DNA of 64,000 bases from Lachnospiraceae bacterium (GCA_016294075.1 JAEDCQ010000006.1:28375-92374); one strand, 5' to 3'; shown: positions 15,750-24,298, counted from the first letter of the stretch. Notes: generated by a model not told the origin, from the sequence alone. Made by a program: numbers and translations.

Positions 15750-16937
15750 TCATGCACGTATATACCAAAACCCGTTTGTCTGGATTGCAAGTCGTTTTAC
15801 GCATAGATTTAATAATGACGTACTAACTTCCTGAATCGTATGGGAAGCCTTAGCGTTCTGCAGCAGTTTTTCATAAATTCCTTCTAATGTTACCGGCTGA
15901 TAATCTAAGAGAGATAAAATCTCTTTTTCCAAAGAGGTCATTTTCATACCGTCCGAGTAATCATCCCGGATCATACCCTTATCTTGCTTCGATTTTGTAC
16001 GTTCACACGTCCTTTCCTTTTTATGTCTTTCTTGGTTCTTGTCTTCATTTGAAATACCATACTTTTTCTGAAGTCCTTCCAATTCTTTTGAAAACTCACT
16101 AATTCCCGTCAATATTCCGGCTCCCTGCGAAATAAGGCGGTTACAGCCGCAGCTTAATACATCATCAATCCTTCCGGGTAAAACCCAGATTTCTTTTCCC
16201 TGCTCCAACGCCATATCTACTGTAATTAATGTACCACTTTTTTCTCTTGCTTCCATTACAAGCAGAATATCTCCCAAGGCACTGATGATGCGATTCCGCA
16301 TCGGGAATAACCCTGCTTTCGGCATTGTCCCGGGCAGGTACTCACTGATAATTCCCCCATGCTCAGGAATCTGTTCAAACAACGCCCTGCTTTCCTTCGG
16401 ATAACAGATATCTGCCCCGCATCCAAGTACGGCATATGTTCTGCCGCCGTTTTCTATTGCTGCTTTCTGTGCAATGCTGTCAATTCCTCTTGCCATTCCG
16501 CTTATTATTTCAATACCTCTTTGAACAAGGACACCTGCAAACAGTTTTGTCTGTTTCTCTCCGTAATAGGAATGATTTCTTGCACCTACAACCGCAGCCG
16601 TCATGCACTTTTCCTGAGGAAGTGACCCTTTTACAAACAGAGACAATGGACAATCTGACACCACACGCAATCTGGCAGGATAATCCCAATCAAAAATGCT
16701 GCAATAACGAATTCCGTTTTTTTTCAATTTTGCCAGACGCTCAGCCGGTGTCTCCTTCTCTCTTTCTTCCAAAAATGCCCTTGTCTGCTCTGTACTCAAT
16801 ATCCCGCTTAGTTGCTCCTCATTTGCATGAAACAATGCATCTGCATCTTTGAAATAATTCCAAAGCTCCCTGATTGTTTTATTCCCTATTCCCGGTACTG
16901 TCTGCAGGAAATACAGTACCTCACGATTATCCGGCAT
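15750..16937 (-). CDS. dprA: DNA-processing protein DprA
   Basis: Binds incoming single-stranded DNA during natural transformation and loads RecA in the cytosol. A SAM-like N-terminal part (residues 1-70, with a helix-hairpin-helix PGIGNKTI) leads to the Rossmann core: VGARNHSYYGEKQT, ISGMARGIDSIAQKAAI, AVLGCGADICYPKES, SEYLPGTMPKAGLFPMRNRIISAL and EKSGTLITVDMALEQGKEIWVLPG. A charged linker follows (about 295-340), then a winged-helix C-domain. Length 395 is usual. Its start overlaps the end of yifB by 11 bp, so both are one transcript. Only this late competence pair is in the window, so transformability is not shown. Confidence 0.93.
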   Translation of the reverse strand: MPDNREVLYFLQTVPGIGNKTIRELWNYFKDADALFHANEEQLSGILSTEQTRAFLEEREKETPAERLAKLKKNGIRYCSIFDWDYPARLRVVSDCPLSLFVKGSLPQEKCMTAAVVGARNHSYYGEKQTKLFAGVLVQRGIEIISGMARGIDSIAQKAAIENGGRTYAVLGCGADICYPKESRALFEQIPEHGGIISEYLPGTMPKAGLFPMRNRIISALGDILLVMEAREKSGTLITVDMALEQGKEIWVLPGRIDDVLSCGCNRLISQGAGILTGISEFSKELEGLQKKYGISNEDKNQERHKKERTCERTKSKQDKGMIRDDYSDGMKMTSLEKEILSLLDYQPVTLEGIYEKLLQNAKASHTIQEVSTSLLNLCVKRLAIQTNGFWYIRA

Positions 16938-18480
16938 AAGCGTTATCCTCCTGCACCCGGTAACATACAGCCTCCCCCAAATGCTTTACGGTAATATTTT
17001 CTTCGTCGTCTATATCCGCAATTGTTCTGGCAACCTTAAGAATCTTATGATAGGAACGGGCACTCAGATTCATCATATAAAATATCTGTTCCATATACTT
17101 TTTTTCTTCCTCTCCAAGCAAACAATAACGTCTTATTTCTCTTGCAGGTATATCAGAATTAAACTGTAAGCCGGTTCCCTGAAAGCGTATTTTCTGCTTT
17201 TTCCTTGCATTCATCACAAGACTGCGCATATCCGCACTGCTTTGGCTGCCATTTTTGCTGTTCAAAGCTTTAATATCAACCATTTCTGCCGTCACATTCA
17301 AATCAATTCTGTCGCGAATCGGCCCCGATATTTTATTTTGGTAGCGTCTGACCTCACGTTCACTGCAATGGCATCGGTTTCTGTCCGGATAAAAACCGCA
17401 GGGACAGGGATTGGCTGCTGCAACAAGCATAAAATCCGCGGGATAACAAAACGTACCCTGCGTTCGTGCTATCTGTATCTTTTTTTCCTCTAAGGGCTGA
17501 CGCATCGCTTCTATACACTCTTTACTAAATTCGGGGAGCTCATCCAGAAATAAGACACCTCTATGGCTAAGGCTGAATATGCCGGGTTTCGGAACGATTC
17601 CGCCACCTGCTAAAGCTGCAGCGGTCGTAGTATGATGCGGAGACAGGAATGGACGAGCCGTAATCAGTGAATTATTTTTATCCAGAAGACCCGATACACT
17701 GTAGATAGAAGAAACATCCAGACTTTCTTCCATTGTAAGAGGAGGAAGAATCCCGGGTATCCTTTTTGCTATCATCGTTTTACCGGCTCCCGGCGGCCCG
17801 CTTATCAGAAGGTGATGAAATCCTGCCGCTGCAATTAACGCTGCCCGCTTACAGGACTCCTGTCCGATAATGTCTTTAAAATCATCTGATTTTAGAAGCG
17901 CATTCCAAAATATATCCGCATACCTATCCGGCCTTTTTTTTGATGTAATATATTGCGTATTCTCCGTTTTGGGGGATGAGAAAAAATCAAGCACCTGCAA
18001 AAAATCATTGACACCGACTATCTGAATATTTTCAATCACGGTTCCCTCGGAAATATTATCCATCGGCAGAATACACGTCTTAAATCCGTTATCAGCCGCC
18101 TCTCTGACAATAGGTAACACTCCCTTAACCGGTTTTACTTCTCCGTTTAATCCCAGCTCACCGATAACACAAATATTTTCTGTATATTCTGCCGGAACAT
18201 GCCCTAACGACACTAAAATCCCCAATGCTATCGGCAAATCATATGCTGTGCCCTCTTTGCGTATATTAGCCGGCGAGAGGTTCACCGTAATATGCACAGG
18301 CGGTATACGGATTCCCGAATTTTTGAGTGCTACCCTTACACGCTCCTTTGCCTCTCTTACCTCACCGGATAGCATCCCCACCATATCAAAGGCAGGCATT
18401 GTTTTGGCGATATCTACTTCCACCTGGGTAAGAACACACCGGATTCCGTGAATGCTCCCCGTTGTAATCTTTGAAAACAT
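16927..18480 (-). CDS. yifB: YifB/ComM family Mg-chelatase-like AAA+ ATPase
   Basis: A 517-residue AAA+ protein. The N-terminal Lon-like S5 fold (IHGIRCVLTQVEVDIAKTMPAFDMVGM) precedes the ATPase core with Walker A SGPPGAGKTMIAKR, Walker B GVLFLDELPEF, the sensor region AAANPCPCGFYPDRNRCHC and the C-terminal RSYHKILKVARTIADID helix bundle. ComM of this family acts as a branch-migration helicase during transformation. The ATG at 18480 has AAAGGAG six bases upstream; a longer frame of 30 codons has no site. It leads the yifB-dprA operon. Confidence 0.93.
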   Translation of the reverse strand: MFSKITTGSIHGIRCVLTQVEVDIAKTMPAFDMVGMLSGEVREAKERVRVALKNSGIRIPPVHITVNLSPANIRKEGTAYDLPIALGILVSLGHVPAEYTENICVIGELGLNGEVKPVKGVLPIVREAADNGFKTCILPMDNISEGTVIENIQIVGVNDFLQVLDFFSSPKTENTQYITSKKRPDRYADIFWNALLKSDDFKDIIGQESCKRAALIAAAGFHHLLISGPPGAGKTMIAKRIPGILPPLTMEESLDVSSIYSVSGLLDKNNSLITARPFLSPHHTTTAAALAGGGIVPKPGIFSLSHRGVLFLDELPEFSKECIEAMRQPLEEKKIQIARTQGTFCYPADFMLVAAANPCPCGFYPDRNRCHCSEREVRRYQNKISGPIRDRIDLNVTAEMVDIKALNSKNGSQSSADMRSLVMNARKKQKIRFQGTGLQFNSDIPAREIRRYCLLGEEEKKYMEQIFYMMNLSARSYHKILKVARTIADIDDEENITVKHLGEAVCYRVQEDNAYAG

Positions 18481-18652
18481 AAATGCTCCTTTCACATAAA
18501 TAAATTTAGAAAATAAAAAAGGAAATTGCCGACGAAATGCCGGATTCTGAAAAAAAGATTTGCTTTTCACGAACTATAACATATACTGCAATGCAGGACA
18601 AGATTTATTAAATTATTTCATTATTTTCCATAAAACGCACAAATAACGCCTG

Positions 18653-19396
18653 TTATTTTTGTTGAAATCCTTGTCTCACAGCGTCCCTGTAATGATATCC
18701 TATCGGAATTTTTATCTGAGTATCTCTTAAAACAAGGTATTCCTTCAATAAATTTATCTCCGAAACATACGCTCTGTTTACCAGCATGCTTTTATTGCAT
18801 TGCACCAGACATGCGGCATCAGCTTCCTCATATAACTCCTGCATGGTTTTATGCGGTACTTTAAGTAACCTACCGTCTTTCAAATGAATAAACAAAAGAC
18901 GATTTTCCATCTCTACATAAACAATATCTCTTACCTGTATCGGATATAACATTCCACTTTTCCGAAGAAGTACATAGTTTTCTTCATCCCGATAGGTGCT
19001 GTACTGCAAAGCTTTCCTCAGCACTTTTAAAAGTGCATCTTCTTCAAATGCTTCCGGCAGAAAGCTCAGACAATTCAATTCCTTATATGCATGCTCTCTC
19101 ATTTCCACGGCAGAAGTAATAAAAATAACCGGTAAAAGAACATATTTGTCCATCTCTCTAAGCTCTTCCACCAATGAAATGCCCAAATACTCCGCTTGTT
19201 TTTCTTTTTTATACACCGCATCCAGAATCAGAATATCTATATCGTCATCATTTAATAAACTTTCTGCTTCCGTTATATTACGTGCAATATATAATTTTAT
19301 TGTTTTATCCTCTTTTGCAGCCGCTTCCAAAACAAGCCCCGCTATCCGTTCTGTCTGTTTATTACCACAATTGACAATCAATATGCGTTTATCCAA
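18653..19396 (-). CDS. LytTR-family response regulator
   Basis: A two-domain regulator: a receiver domain (about residues 1-120; KRILIVNCG strand, DILILDAVYKKE with the likely phospho-Asp, PVIFITSAVEMREHA) and a LytTR DNA-binding domain (about 145-245; IVYVEMENRLLFIHLKDGRLLKVPHKTMQEL, QCNKSMLVNRAYV). I prefer the TTG at 19396, which has GAGGGGG five bases upstream and begins with the expected DKRILIVN strand; an ATG at 19423 has no comparable site. There is no histidine kinase beside it, so the partner is elsewhere. Targets are unknown; family members often control peptide-sensing or cell-surface genes. Confidence 0.82.
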   Translation of the reverse strand: MDKRILIVNCGNKQTERIAGLVLEAAAKEDKTIKLYIARNITEAESLLNDDDIDILILDAVYKKEKQAEYLGISLVEELREMDKYVLLPVIFITSAVEMREHAYKELNCLSFLPEAFEEDALLKVLRKALQYSTYRDEENYVLLRKSGMLYPIQVRDIVYVEMENRLLFIHLKDGRLLKVPHKTMQELYEEADAACLVQCNKSMLVNRAYVSEINLLKEYLVLRDTQIKIPIGYHYRDAVRQGFQQK

Positions 19397-19561
19397 GCTT
19401 TCCCCCTCAAATAAATCAGTCATCTTTACCAAGATTATTCTATATTATCCTTTTCGGATTTCTGTCCTGTTTTAAGACATCCGTATATTTGAAGGAATTT
19501 TACCGTATAATAAAAACAGAATACGGTATAGATAAAAGTTCACAGAATTTTCACAAAATAA

Positions 19562-19588
19562 TTAGCACTCACCTATTGACAGTGCTAA
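19562..19588. promoter_or_regulatory. CIRCE operator (HrcA box)
   Basis: TTAGCACTC, nine bases, then CAGTGCTAA (19562-19588). It differs from the CIRCE consensus TTAGCACTC-N9-GAGTGCTAA at one base. HrcA binds this element and represses heat-shock genes. Confidence 0.92.
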
Positions 19589-19604
19589 CAATAGTTGTTA
19601 TATA
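19576..19604 (+). promoter_or_regulatory. hsp20 promoter overlapping CIRCE
   Basis: TTGACA (19576-19581), 17 bp, then TATATA (19599-19604). The -35 box lies inside the operator, so repressor binding would directly block the polymerase. Confidence 0.8.
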
Positions 19605-19662
19605 TATTATATAACAAATAAACAATTATAAACAGTTGGCAAAACTGAAGGAGGAATGACTT

Positions 19663-20091
19663 ATGTTATTAAGAAAACGTACAAACAACTTATTTGATGA
19701 CTTTTTTGGCGAGATGTTTGATGACCCGTTTTTTACACAGAGCATGACACCTCAACTCATGAAGACAGATGTCCTTGAGAAAGACGGTCAGTATTTGCTC
19801 GATATAGAATTACCGGGTTATGAAAAAAAAGATGTGCAGGCAGAATTAAAGGATGGTTATCTTACCATCGAGGCCAACAAAGACCAGACTATTGAAAACA
19901 AAGACGAAAAATCTAACTTTGTTCGTAAAGAACGCTATACCGGCAGCATGAAGAGAACCTTCTATGTCGGTGAGGATGTGAAGGAAGAAGATATCCAGGC
20001 AGCCTTTAAAGACGGTATCTTAAAGGTAGCAATAAACAAGCCGGATGTGAAAAAATTGGAAGACCAGAAAAAACTGATTCCTATTCTGTAA
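19663..20091 (+). CDS. Hsp20/alpha-crystallin small heat-shock protein
   Basis: An ATP-independent holdase chaperone of 142 residues that binds unfolding proteins in the cytosol. The N-terminal region is Phe-rich (NNLFDDFFGEMFDDPFF), the alpha-crystallin domain runs from about residue 33 to 125 (MKTDVLEKDGQYLLDIELPGYEKKDVQAELKDGYLTIEA; FVRKERYTGSMKRTFYVG; AAFKDGILKVAINKP with the A-x-x-x-G-I-L-x-V box), and a C-terminal IPIL-type I-x-I motif for oligomer contacts is present. A GAAGGAGG site precedes the ATG. The CIRCE element in its promoter indicates control by HrcA. Confidence 0.95.
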   Translation: MLLRKRTNNLFDDFFGEMFDDPFFTQSMTPQLMKTDVLEKDGQYLLDIELPGYEKKDVQAELKDGYLTIEANKDQTIENKDEKSNFVRKERYTGSMKRTFYVGEDVKEEDIQAAFKDGILKVAINKPDVKKLEDQKKLIPIL

Positions 20092-20111
20092 CCTTTATTT
20101 ATTGCCAAACG

Positions 20112-20166
20112 GGCGGGATTATCCCAATGTTATCCTTAACTTAAGGACATAGGTGATAATCCCGCC
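20112..20166 (+). terminator. Long stem terminator after hsp20
   Basis: GGCGGGATTATC (20112-20123) pairs with GATAATCCCGCC (20155-20166), with an inner CCTTAA/TTAAGG stem and a T-rich tail (TGTTTTCTCT). Confidence 0.85.
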
Positions 20167-20217
20167 TGTTTTCTCTATCATCCATATGCCATCCATATGC
20201 AAATGGCTGCTCATAGT

Positions 20218-20505
20218 TTATTTTTTAAATCCAATCTCAATCTCCGGATTTTTTTCCTGTAAAAACTCCAGCATTTCTTTCACGATTTCCTTGGAAGAAG
20301 CTTCAAGCTTTATCTGCTTTTCCTCTTTTGTCTTTATTACCAGGAAAAACATATCAAAATTAGCCACTCCGCAACAAAGCTTTCCATTTACCTCTTCAAC
20401 ACGCAGATATGCCTGCTTAATATCTGAGTAAGGCAGCTTATACCACTTCAAGCCCTTTTTGTATTCCACTTCCTGTTCAAGTAATTTGATTTTTTTATCT
20501 TCCAT
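20218..20505 (-). CDS. Hypothetical protein, 95 residues
   Basis: Not recognised. A charged, soluble protein with alternating short strands (EVEYKKGLKWYKLPYSDIKQAYLRVEEV, CCGVANFDMFFLVIKTKEEKQIKLEA) followed by one helix (SKEIVKEMLEFLQEK), an arrangement reminiscent of small PH-like domains, though that is only a guess. A GGAG site lies 10 nt before the ATG. It follows the next small gene by 20 bp on the same strand and is probably co-transcribed with it. Confidence 0.65.
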   Translation of the reverse strand: MEDKKIKLLEQEVEYKKGLKWYKLPYSDIKQAYLRVEEVNGKLCCGVANFDMFFLVIKTKEEKQIKLEASSKEIVKEMLEFLQEKNPEIEIGFKK

Positions 20506-20525
20506 CCTGTCTTTACTCCTTTTTA

Positions 20526-20732
20526 TTACTCTTTGTCAAGTAAACCGTAAAGCTTATACAAAGAAAGGACATTTTGATACAACATTTTATTTCCCATCAG
20601 TTGACGGAACGTTGCTGTTTTTTCTTTTCCTTCTTCTTTTAAGCGTTTCATTTTACCATCTGTTGTTTCATAGTTTTCTTGTATTGCTTCCAGCATTTTT
20701 TCAAATGCTTCAAGTCTATTACTATTTTCCAT
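20526..20732 (-). CDS. Hypothetical helical protein, 68 residues
   Basis: Not recognised beyond being a small, fully helical, charged protein (AFEKMLEAIQENYETTDGKM, then TATFRQLMGNKMLYQNVLSLYKLYGLL). The pattern TATFRQ-x-MGNK-x-x-Y-x-x-x-LSLYxLYGL recurs, as I recall, in small clostridial proteins of unknown role. The ATG at 20732 is chosen; GGAGG lies 12 nt upstream, slightly far. An earlier TTG in the same frame at 20753 would place the site inside the gene. First gene of a two-gene unit with the 95-residue protein. Confidence 0.6.
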   Translation of the reverse strand: MENSNRLEAFEKMLEAIQENYETTDGKMKRLKEEGKEKTATFRQLMGNKMLYQNVLSLYKLYGLLDKE

Positions 20733-20828
20733 CCTTGCTATCAGCCTCCACAAATTATCAACTGTAGAAAAATTATATCACATTTCGGAACAATACAGAA
20801 AGACAATCTATTTCATATAATCGGGTAA

Positions 20829-21686
20829 TCAGGAAGCCAGAACCATTTGCTTTCCTATAATAACCGCTTTTGAATCTACACCATGACCGATTTCTTTTGT
20901 TACGGCAATCGGAATATCCGAACCGGCATATTGCTTTACCAGCGTTACTATATCCGGCGTGCACCTGTTTTTTTCCATTGCGCTAAATGTACCAAGCAAT
21001 ATTCCGTTTATTTTCTCAAATACACCCATCTGCTTTAATTGGTTTAACAGCGTCACAATCTGCGGCACTTGTCCCCCAAGGCTTTCCAGCAGAAGTATCT
21101 TTTCGTTCATATCCGGCCAATACGGTGTTCCCGCCAGTTTCAGAAGGCAGCGGATGTTTCCGCCAACCAATATACCCTGCATCGTTTCTTTTTGTACAAA
21201 CTCATACTTCGGGGAAAACAAATCATTTTTCCCATTCAAAACCGCTTTCTTAAAGAGTTCAATCCTGTCTGCACTATTACCCAAAACCAGATTTTTTATT
21301 TGAAACAAAACAGATGTGTGTCCGGTCTTTGCATAGATTGCATTAATAATGGTAGTAAGGTCACTATATCCCCAAAACTGCTTTTTTGCCTCTGCAATAA
21401 TATCAAAGTCCAGATATGGCAGAATCTCATTGGCAAGGTCTCCACCGGATATATCAAAAATCGCTTTGATTTCTTCCCCCTCATAAAACCGCATCAGTGC
21501 ATCTGCCCGTTCTTTCGCAGTTCCGCTAAACACAGAGTCCTTTTCGTAAATATAATCACTAAAAATCGGAAGCAGTCCGATTTCCGTTAAGATTTTCTGC
21601 AGGTTTTCCAGGATTTCTTTATTAGAATGAGATTGTCCGTTTGAACAGCAGACAATACCAACCTTAGACCTTTTCTGCATAAACAT
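20829..21686 (-). CDS. S66-family peptidase (LD-carboxypeptidase/MccF-like)
   Basis: A serine peptidase of 285 residues. Catalytic positions are seen: Ser in FWGYSDLTTI near residue 111, Glu in ILLLESLGGQ near residue 205 and His in KEIGHGVDSKA near residue 269. Substrate-binding GGNIRCLLKLAGTPYWPD lies just before the Glu. Family members either trim D-alanine from cell-wall tetrapeptides during recycling or, as in MccF, destroy microcin C; no signal peptide means cytosolic. A GGAG site fits either the first ATG or one two codons later (21680). The neighbour upstream is an HTH regulator 34 bp away on the same strand. Confidence 0.85.
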   Translation of the reverse strand: MFMQKRSKVGIVCCSNGQSHSNKEILENLQKILTEIGLLPIFSDYIYEKDSVFSGTAKERADALMRFYEGEEIKAIFDISGGDLANEILPYLDFDIIAEAKKQFWGYSDLTTIINAIYAKTGHTSVLFQIKNLVLGNSADRIELFKKAVLNGKNDLFSPKYEFVQKETMQGILVGGNIRCLLKLAGTPYWPDMNEKILLLESLGGQVPQIVTLLNQLKQMGVFEKINGILLGTFSAMEKNRCTPDIVTLVKQYAGSDIPIAVTKEIGHGVDSKAVIIGKQMVLAS

Positions 21687-21720
21687 TTTCTCCTTAAAAC
21701 CTCCTTAACCGGCAATCTTG

Positions 21721-22302
21721 TTACATCATTTTCTTAACCATTCCATGCCTATTACAATATGCATACATTATACCATATCCTCTTTTCCGAAAGCGTAGCG
21801 AAATATCCTGCTCAGGATAAAGTTTTATAATTTCACAGTCATCCGAGGTCACATAGGCGATAAACGAAATATAATGTGTCTTATTCATTGGGTGCTGCAT
21901 GGTTACGTAATATTCATTATCTATCGTCTGTACATTTAAGCAATGCTCTTCATCGCATTTTTCTGCTTCCGCTTCTGGCAATGTAACTCCACAGCAGGAA
22001 AATGTGCCTTTTCCGACTGATGTAATGATATTACCGCATACGGGACAAACATAGAAATGAACCTTTTTCATATTACCGGACGGATTCTCATTTTCCCGCA
22101 AATCACCGGTTAAAAGCTCTGCGATTGAAACACCCAATGCTCTTGCCAGTTCTTCCATAATTCCGATATCCGGAAGTCCTCTGTTTGTCTCCCATTTGGA
22201 TATTGTTTTATCGCTGACCCCAATCTGCTCCGCAAGTTCCTTTTGTGTAATTTGTCTTTTTTCTCTTAGTTCTTTAATTGCTTTTCCTGTTACATAACTC
22301 AT
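21721..22302 (-). CDS. HTH-XRE regulator fused to a desulfoferrodoxin-like domain
   Basis: Residues 1-66 form an XRE helix-turn-helix (TQKELAEQIGVSDKTISKWETNRGLPDI). Residues 80-190 resemble desulfoferrodoxin: a desulforedoxin-like CPVCGNI...GKGTFSCCG four-Cys site, then superoxide-reductase ligands in HPMNKTHYISFI and, at the end, AYCNRHG, where Cys and His would hold the non-haem iron centre. The iron ligands appear intact, so the protein may sense superoxide or iron redox state and control transcription directly; this is inference. AGAGG precedes the ATG by 8 nt. The S66 peptidase gene follows by 34 bp. Confidence 0.85.
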   Translation of the reverse strand: MSYVTGKAIKELREKRQITQKELAEQIGVSDKTISKWETNRGLPDIGIMEELARALGVSIAELLTGDLRENENPSGNMKKVHFYVCPVCGNIITSVGKGTFSCCGVTLPEAEAEKCDEEHCLNVQTIDNEYYVTMQHPMNKTHYISFIAYVTSDDCEIIKLYPEQDISLRFRKRGYGIMYAYCNRHGMVKKMM

Positions 22303-22412
22303 AATAAAAACCTCTTTTCTATATTATGAGTAAATTATATGTACTGTGATATCCAATCGCAACCTACGCTTCGTAGAGTGGTTTATTCAATCAGGCACAT
22401 TCCTCTTTACAT

Positions 22413-23333
22413 TCAGAGCAAATTATTATCAATATAATCAAAATACGGCTTTTGAATGACTTCGCCCGAATTATTTTTATACCATTCAAACGATTCTTCC
22501 AAACCATCATACAATGGTTTTACATCATACAATGATTTTACATCCTGCATTAGTTCATATTGCTTTGACACATCAAGATAATATTCATAATGATAAAAGC
22601 TGAAATAATTTCTTTGCTCTGTATCATCCTCCACATTCACAAAGTCCACCTGTTTGCCCACGATTTGATAACAGAGTTCTACCCACTTTCGAATGGAAAC
22701 TACATCCTTATTGCCCACATTAAAAATATGCTGATGAGGTTTATTATTTAGAATAACATCGATAAATCTACACAAATCATAAATATGGAAAAATTGTAAT
22801 TTCATCTCTCCATTTCCGGGCAAATAGAATTTCCTGTTTCTTAACGCACAGTCAAAAACAAACGCTTCTCTATAAACGTTATTCATTGGTCCATATAAAT
22901 ATGGCGGTCGGAGAATATAGGCATTTGGCACCCTCTTTTGCAATGCTTCCTCAGCTTTCATCTTATTTATTCCGTATTTACCCCAGAATTTATTGGCACC
23001 GGATGGCGTTTCTTCCGAAAAGGGCTGTTCACAGTATTCGGGATACACAGCACTTGAACTAATCAATATATACTCGTCATAGCCGTCAAGTGCATCAAGC
23101 AGTAGGTCAACATCCTCCGCAGTATATGCAGTTACATCAATAACAGCATCAAAATGATACTGACGAAGGATTTCCCCTAAATGATGTCTGTCTGCCTGAA
23201 TGAGTTTTACCCCTGCGGACTGCGTTCTGCTGTTTCTGTTCATAACATATACCTCATCGCCCTTTGCAATAAAGTATTCTGCAATATATCTGCTCACAAA
23301 TACGGTTCCACCGGTTACAAGTATTTTTTTCAT
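22413..23333 (-). CDS. NAD(P)-dependent epimerase/dehydratase (extended SDR)
   Basis: A 306-residue nucleotide-sugar-type short-chain dehydrogenase. The Rossmann start MKKILVTGGTVFVSRYIAEYF lacks the third Gly of the usual GGxGFIG (TVFVS instead), and the catalytic YGINKMKAE (Y-x-x-x-K) near residue 131 is intact. Ser at ISSSAVYPE near 111 completes the triad. I start at the ATG at 23333; the frame extends 22 codons upstream through a repeated leader with no ribosome site. Near the end the codons for SLYDVK/PLYDG are an 18-bp tandem duplication (22506-22541). Substrate unknown; no sugar cluster is nearby. Confidence 0.85.
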   Translation of the reverse strand: MKKILVTGGTVFVSRYIAEYFIAKGDEVYVMNRNSRTQSAGVKLIQADRHHLGEILRQYHFDAVIDVTAYTAEDVDLLLDALDGYDEYILISSSAVYPEYCEQPFSEETPSGANKFWGKYGINKMKAEEALQKRVPNAYILRPPYLYGPMNNVYREAFVFDCALRNRKFYLPGNGEMKLQFFHIYDLCRFIDVILNNKPHQHIFNVGNKDVVSIRKWVELCYQIVGKQVDFVNVEDDTEQRNYFSFYHYEYYLDVSKQYELMQDVKSLYDVKPLYDGLEESFEWYKNNSGEVIQKPYFDYIDNNLL

Positions 23334-23380
23334 GCTCTTACCTTGTTTCACAACATCATTTTTCTTCCAAGAACGATTTT

Positions 23381-23419
23381 CGCTACACACCCCAAACAAC
23401 TTTTTTCACTTGAAAATAT
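23381..23419. repeat. Leader-like repeat, copy A
   Basis: Shares with 23858-23897 the pattern CRCTAYACACCCC, ACAACTTT, then ACTTGAAAATAT. Copy A lies just upstream of the epimerase gene. Confidence 0.65.
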
Positions 23420-23857
23420 AAAACTGATATAAGTTGTTTGCCTGTGGTATCTTGATGCGCACCCTTCCTTTCCATAATATCAAACTTTTTACACTTCATC
23501 AATTGATGAGTCTGTTCCGTTGACATTCTAAACAAAATATGCCGTCTATTATCTTAAAGTTCTAAATCTCTTTTAATTCCGTTCTTCCGGACGGGTTGAG
23601 TAATTTGGAACTTTTTTCATTTTCATCTAACCATTTTCTTTGTGTACATTTCCAACATTATCTTCAATTAATTCCTTCGGGGTATCACAGCCAATTTTGC
23701 ACTGCCTGTCGGGGTACCACAGCCTTGTTTTTATTTTCTTTACCCATTTTCCGATTTGAGATTTCATTTTGAAACATAAAAATGATATATAAATCATAAT
23801 AAGCATATACAATACCCCTTTTCCCAGAAAGAACAGGGTATTGGAGGGCAAAAGATT

Positions 23858-23897
23858 CACTATACACCCCCAGACAACTTTATTTACTTGAAAATAT
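23858..23897. repeat. Leader-like repeat, copy B
   Basis: Second copy of the ~40-bp element at 23381-23419, same orientation, about 80 percent alike by eye, beside the small gene ending at 23903. Confidence 0.65.
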
Positions 23898-23902
23898 GGT
23901 AG

Positions 23903-24124
23903 CTACGGGGTATACCAAAGAAGAAACACCTCTCCATACCCCACACAGCCACTGAGGGAACGAAAAAAAAAGCGTAATGTATCCTGCATCCATTTCCTCG
24001 TTTCCTTCTCTGATATTTCATCACTCTCTATTTTGGCATTTACATTATACTGAATCATCATAAAATCAATAAAGTCTTTCAAATTAAAGACATATTCCAT
24101 TTCATAGATTGTCTGTTTCTCCAT
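23903..24124 (-). CDS. Hypothetical protein, 73 residues
   Basis: Not recognised. Starts at the ATG at 24124, which has GGAAG eight bases upstream. Residues 1-50 are acidic and helical (YEMEYVFNLKDFIDFMMIQYNV; SEKETRKWMQDTLRFFF); the end is encoded by an inverted repeat of the GGGGTAT type, so the C-terminus may be accidental. No close operon partner. Could be a small regulatory protein or a remnant. Confidence 0.4.
   Translation of the reverse strand: MEKQTIYEMEYVFNLKDFIDFMMIQYNVNAKIESDEISEKETRKWMQDTLRFFFRSLSGCVGYGEVFLLWYTP
23906..23945. repeat. GGGGTAT...ATACCCC inverted repeat at gene end
   Basis: CGGGGTAT (23906-23913) and ATACCCCAC (near 23936-23944) flank 22 bases, directly next to the stop codon at 23903. 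It resembles the hairpins at 2319 and 39399. Confidence 0.55.
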
Positions 24125-24298
24125 AAGAAAATCTTCCGTCAAATCATTTTAGCTCCAGACCTTCTCATTTAATACATAATCGCAAGAACGTTTGTTCTCC
24201 TATTGTCAAAAGCAAAAAAGCACATTCAGATAGGCGATATATGCATCAAAGTGCACCCAACAGGGGTGTACAGTGCATCAAAGAACCCAAGAAAAAGA

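Larger units (their letters stand above)
23334..23902. other. Gene-poor 570-bp gap with repeats
   Basis: No convincing gene. An open frame on the minus strand (23627-23860, 77 codons from a GTG) starts inside a repeat and encodes a hydrophobic stretch then a basic tail; I cannot support it as a gene. The gap contains two copies of a 40-bp leader-like repeat (23381-23419; 23858-23897) and two CGGGGTAYCACAGCC words at 23678 and 23710, 32 bp apart. Confidence 0.5.

Noticed and set aside
15750..18480. dprA-yifB considered as proof of natural competence
   Set aside because: Both genes are widespread in non-transformable bacteria, and no com pilus or uptake genes are in the window.
23627..23860. 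77-codon minus-strand open frame
   Set aside because: Begins with a GTG inside a repeat, has low-complexity hydrophobic and basic content and no recognisable family.
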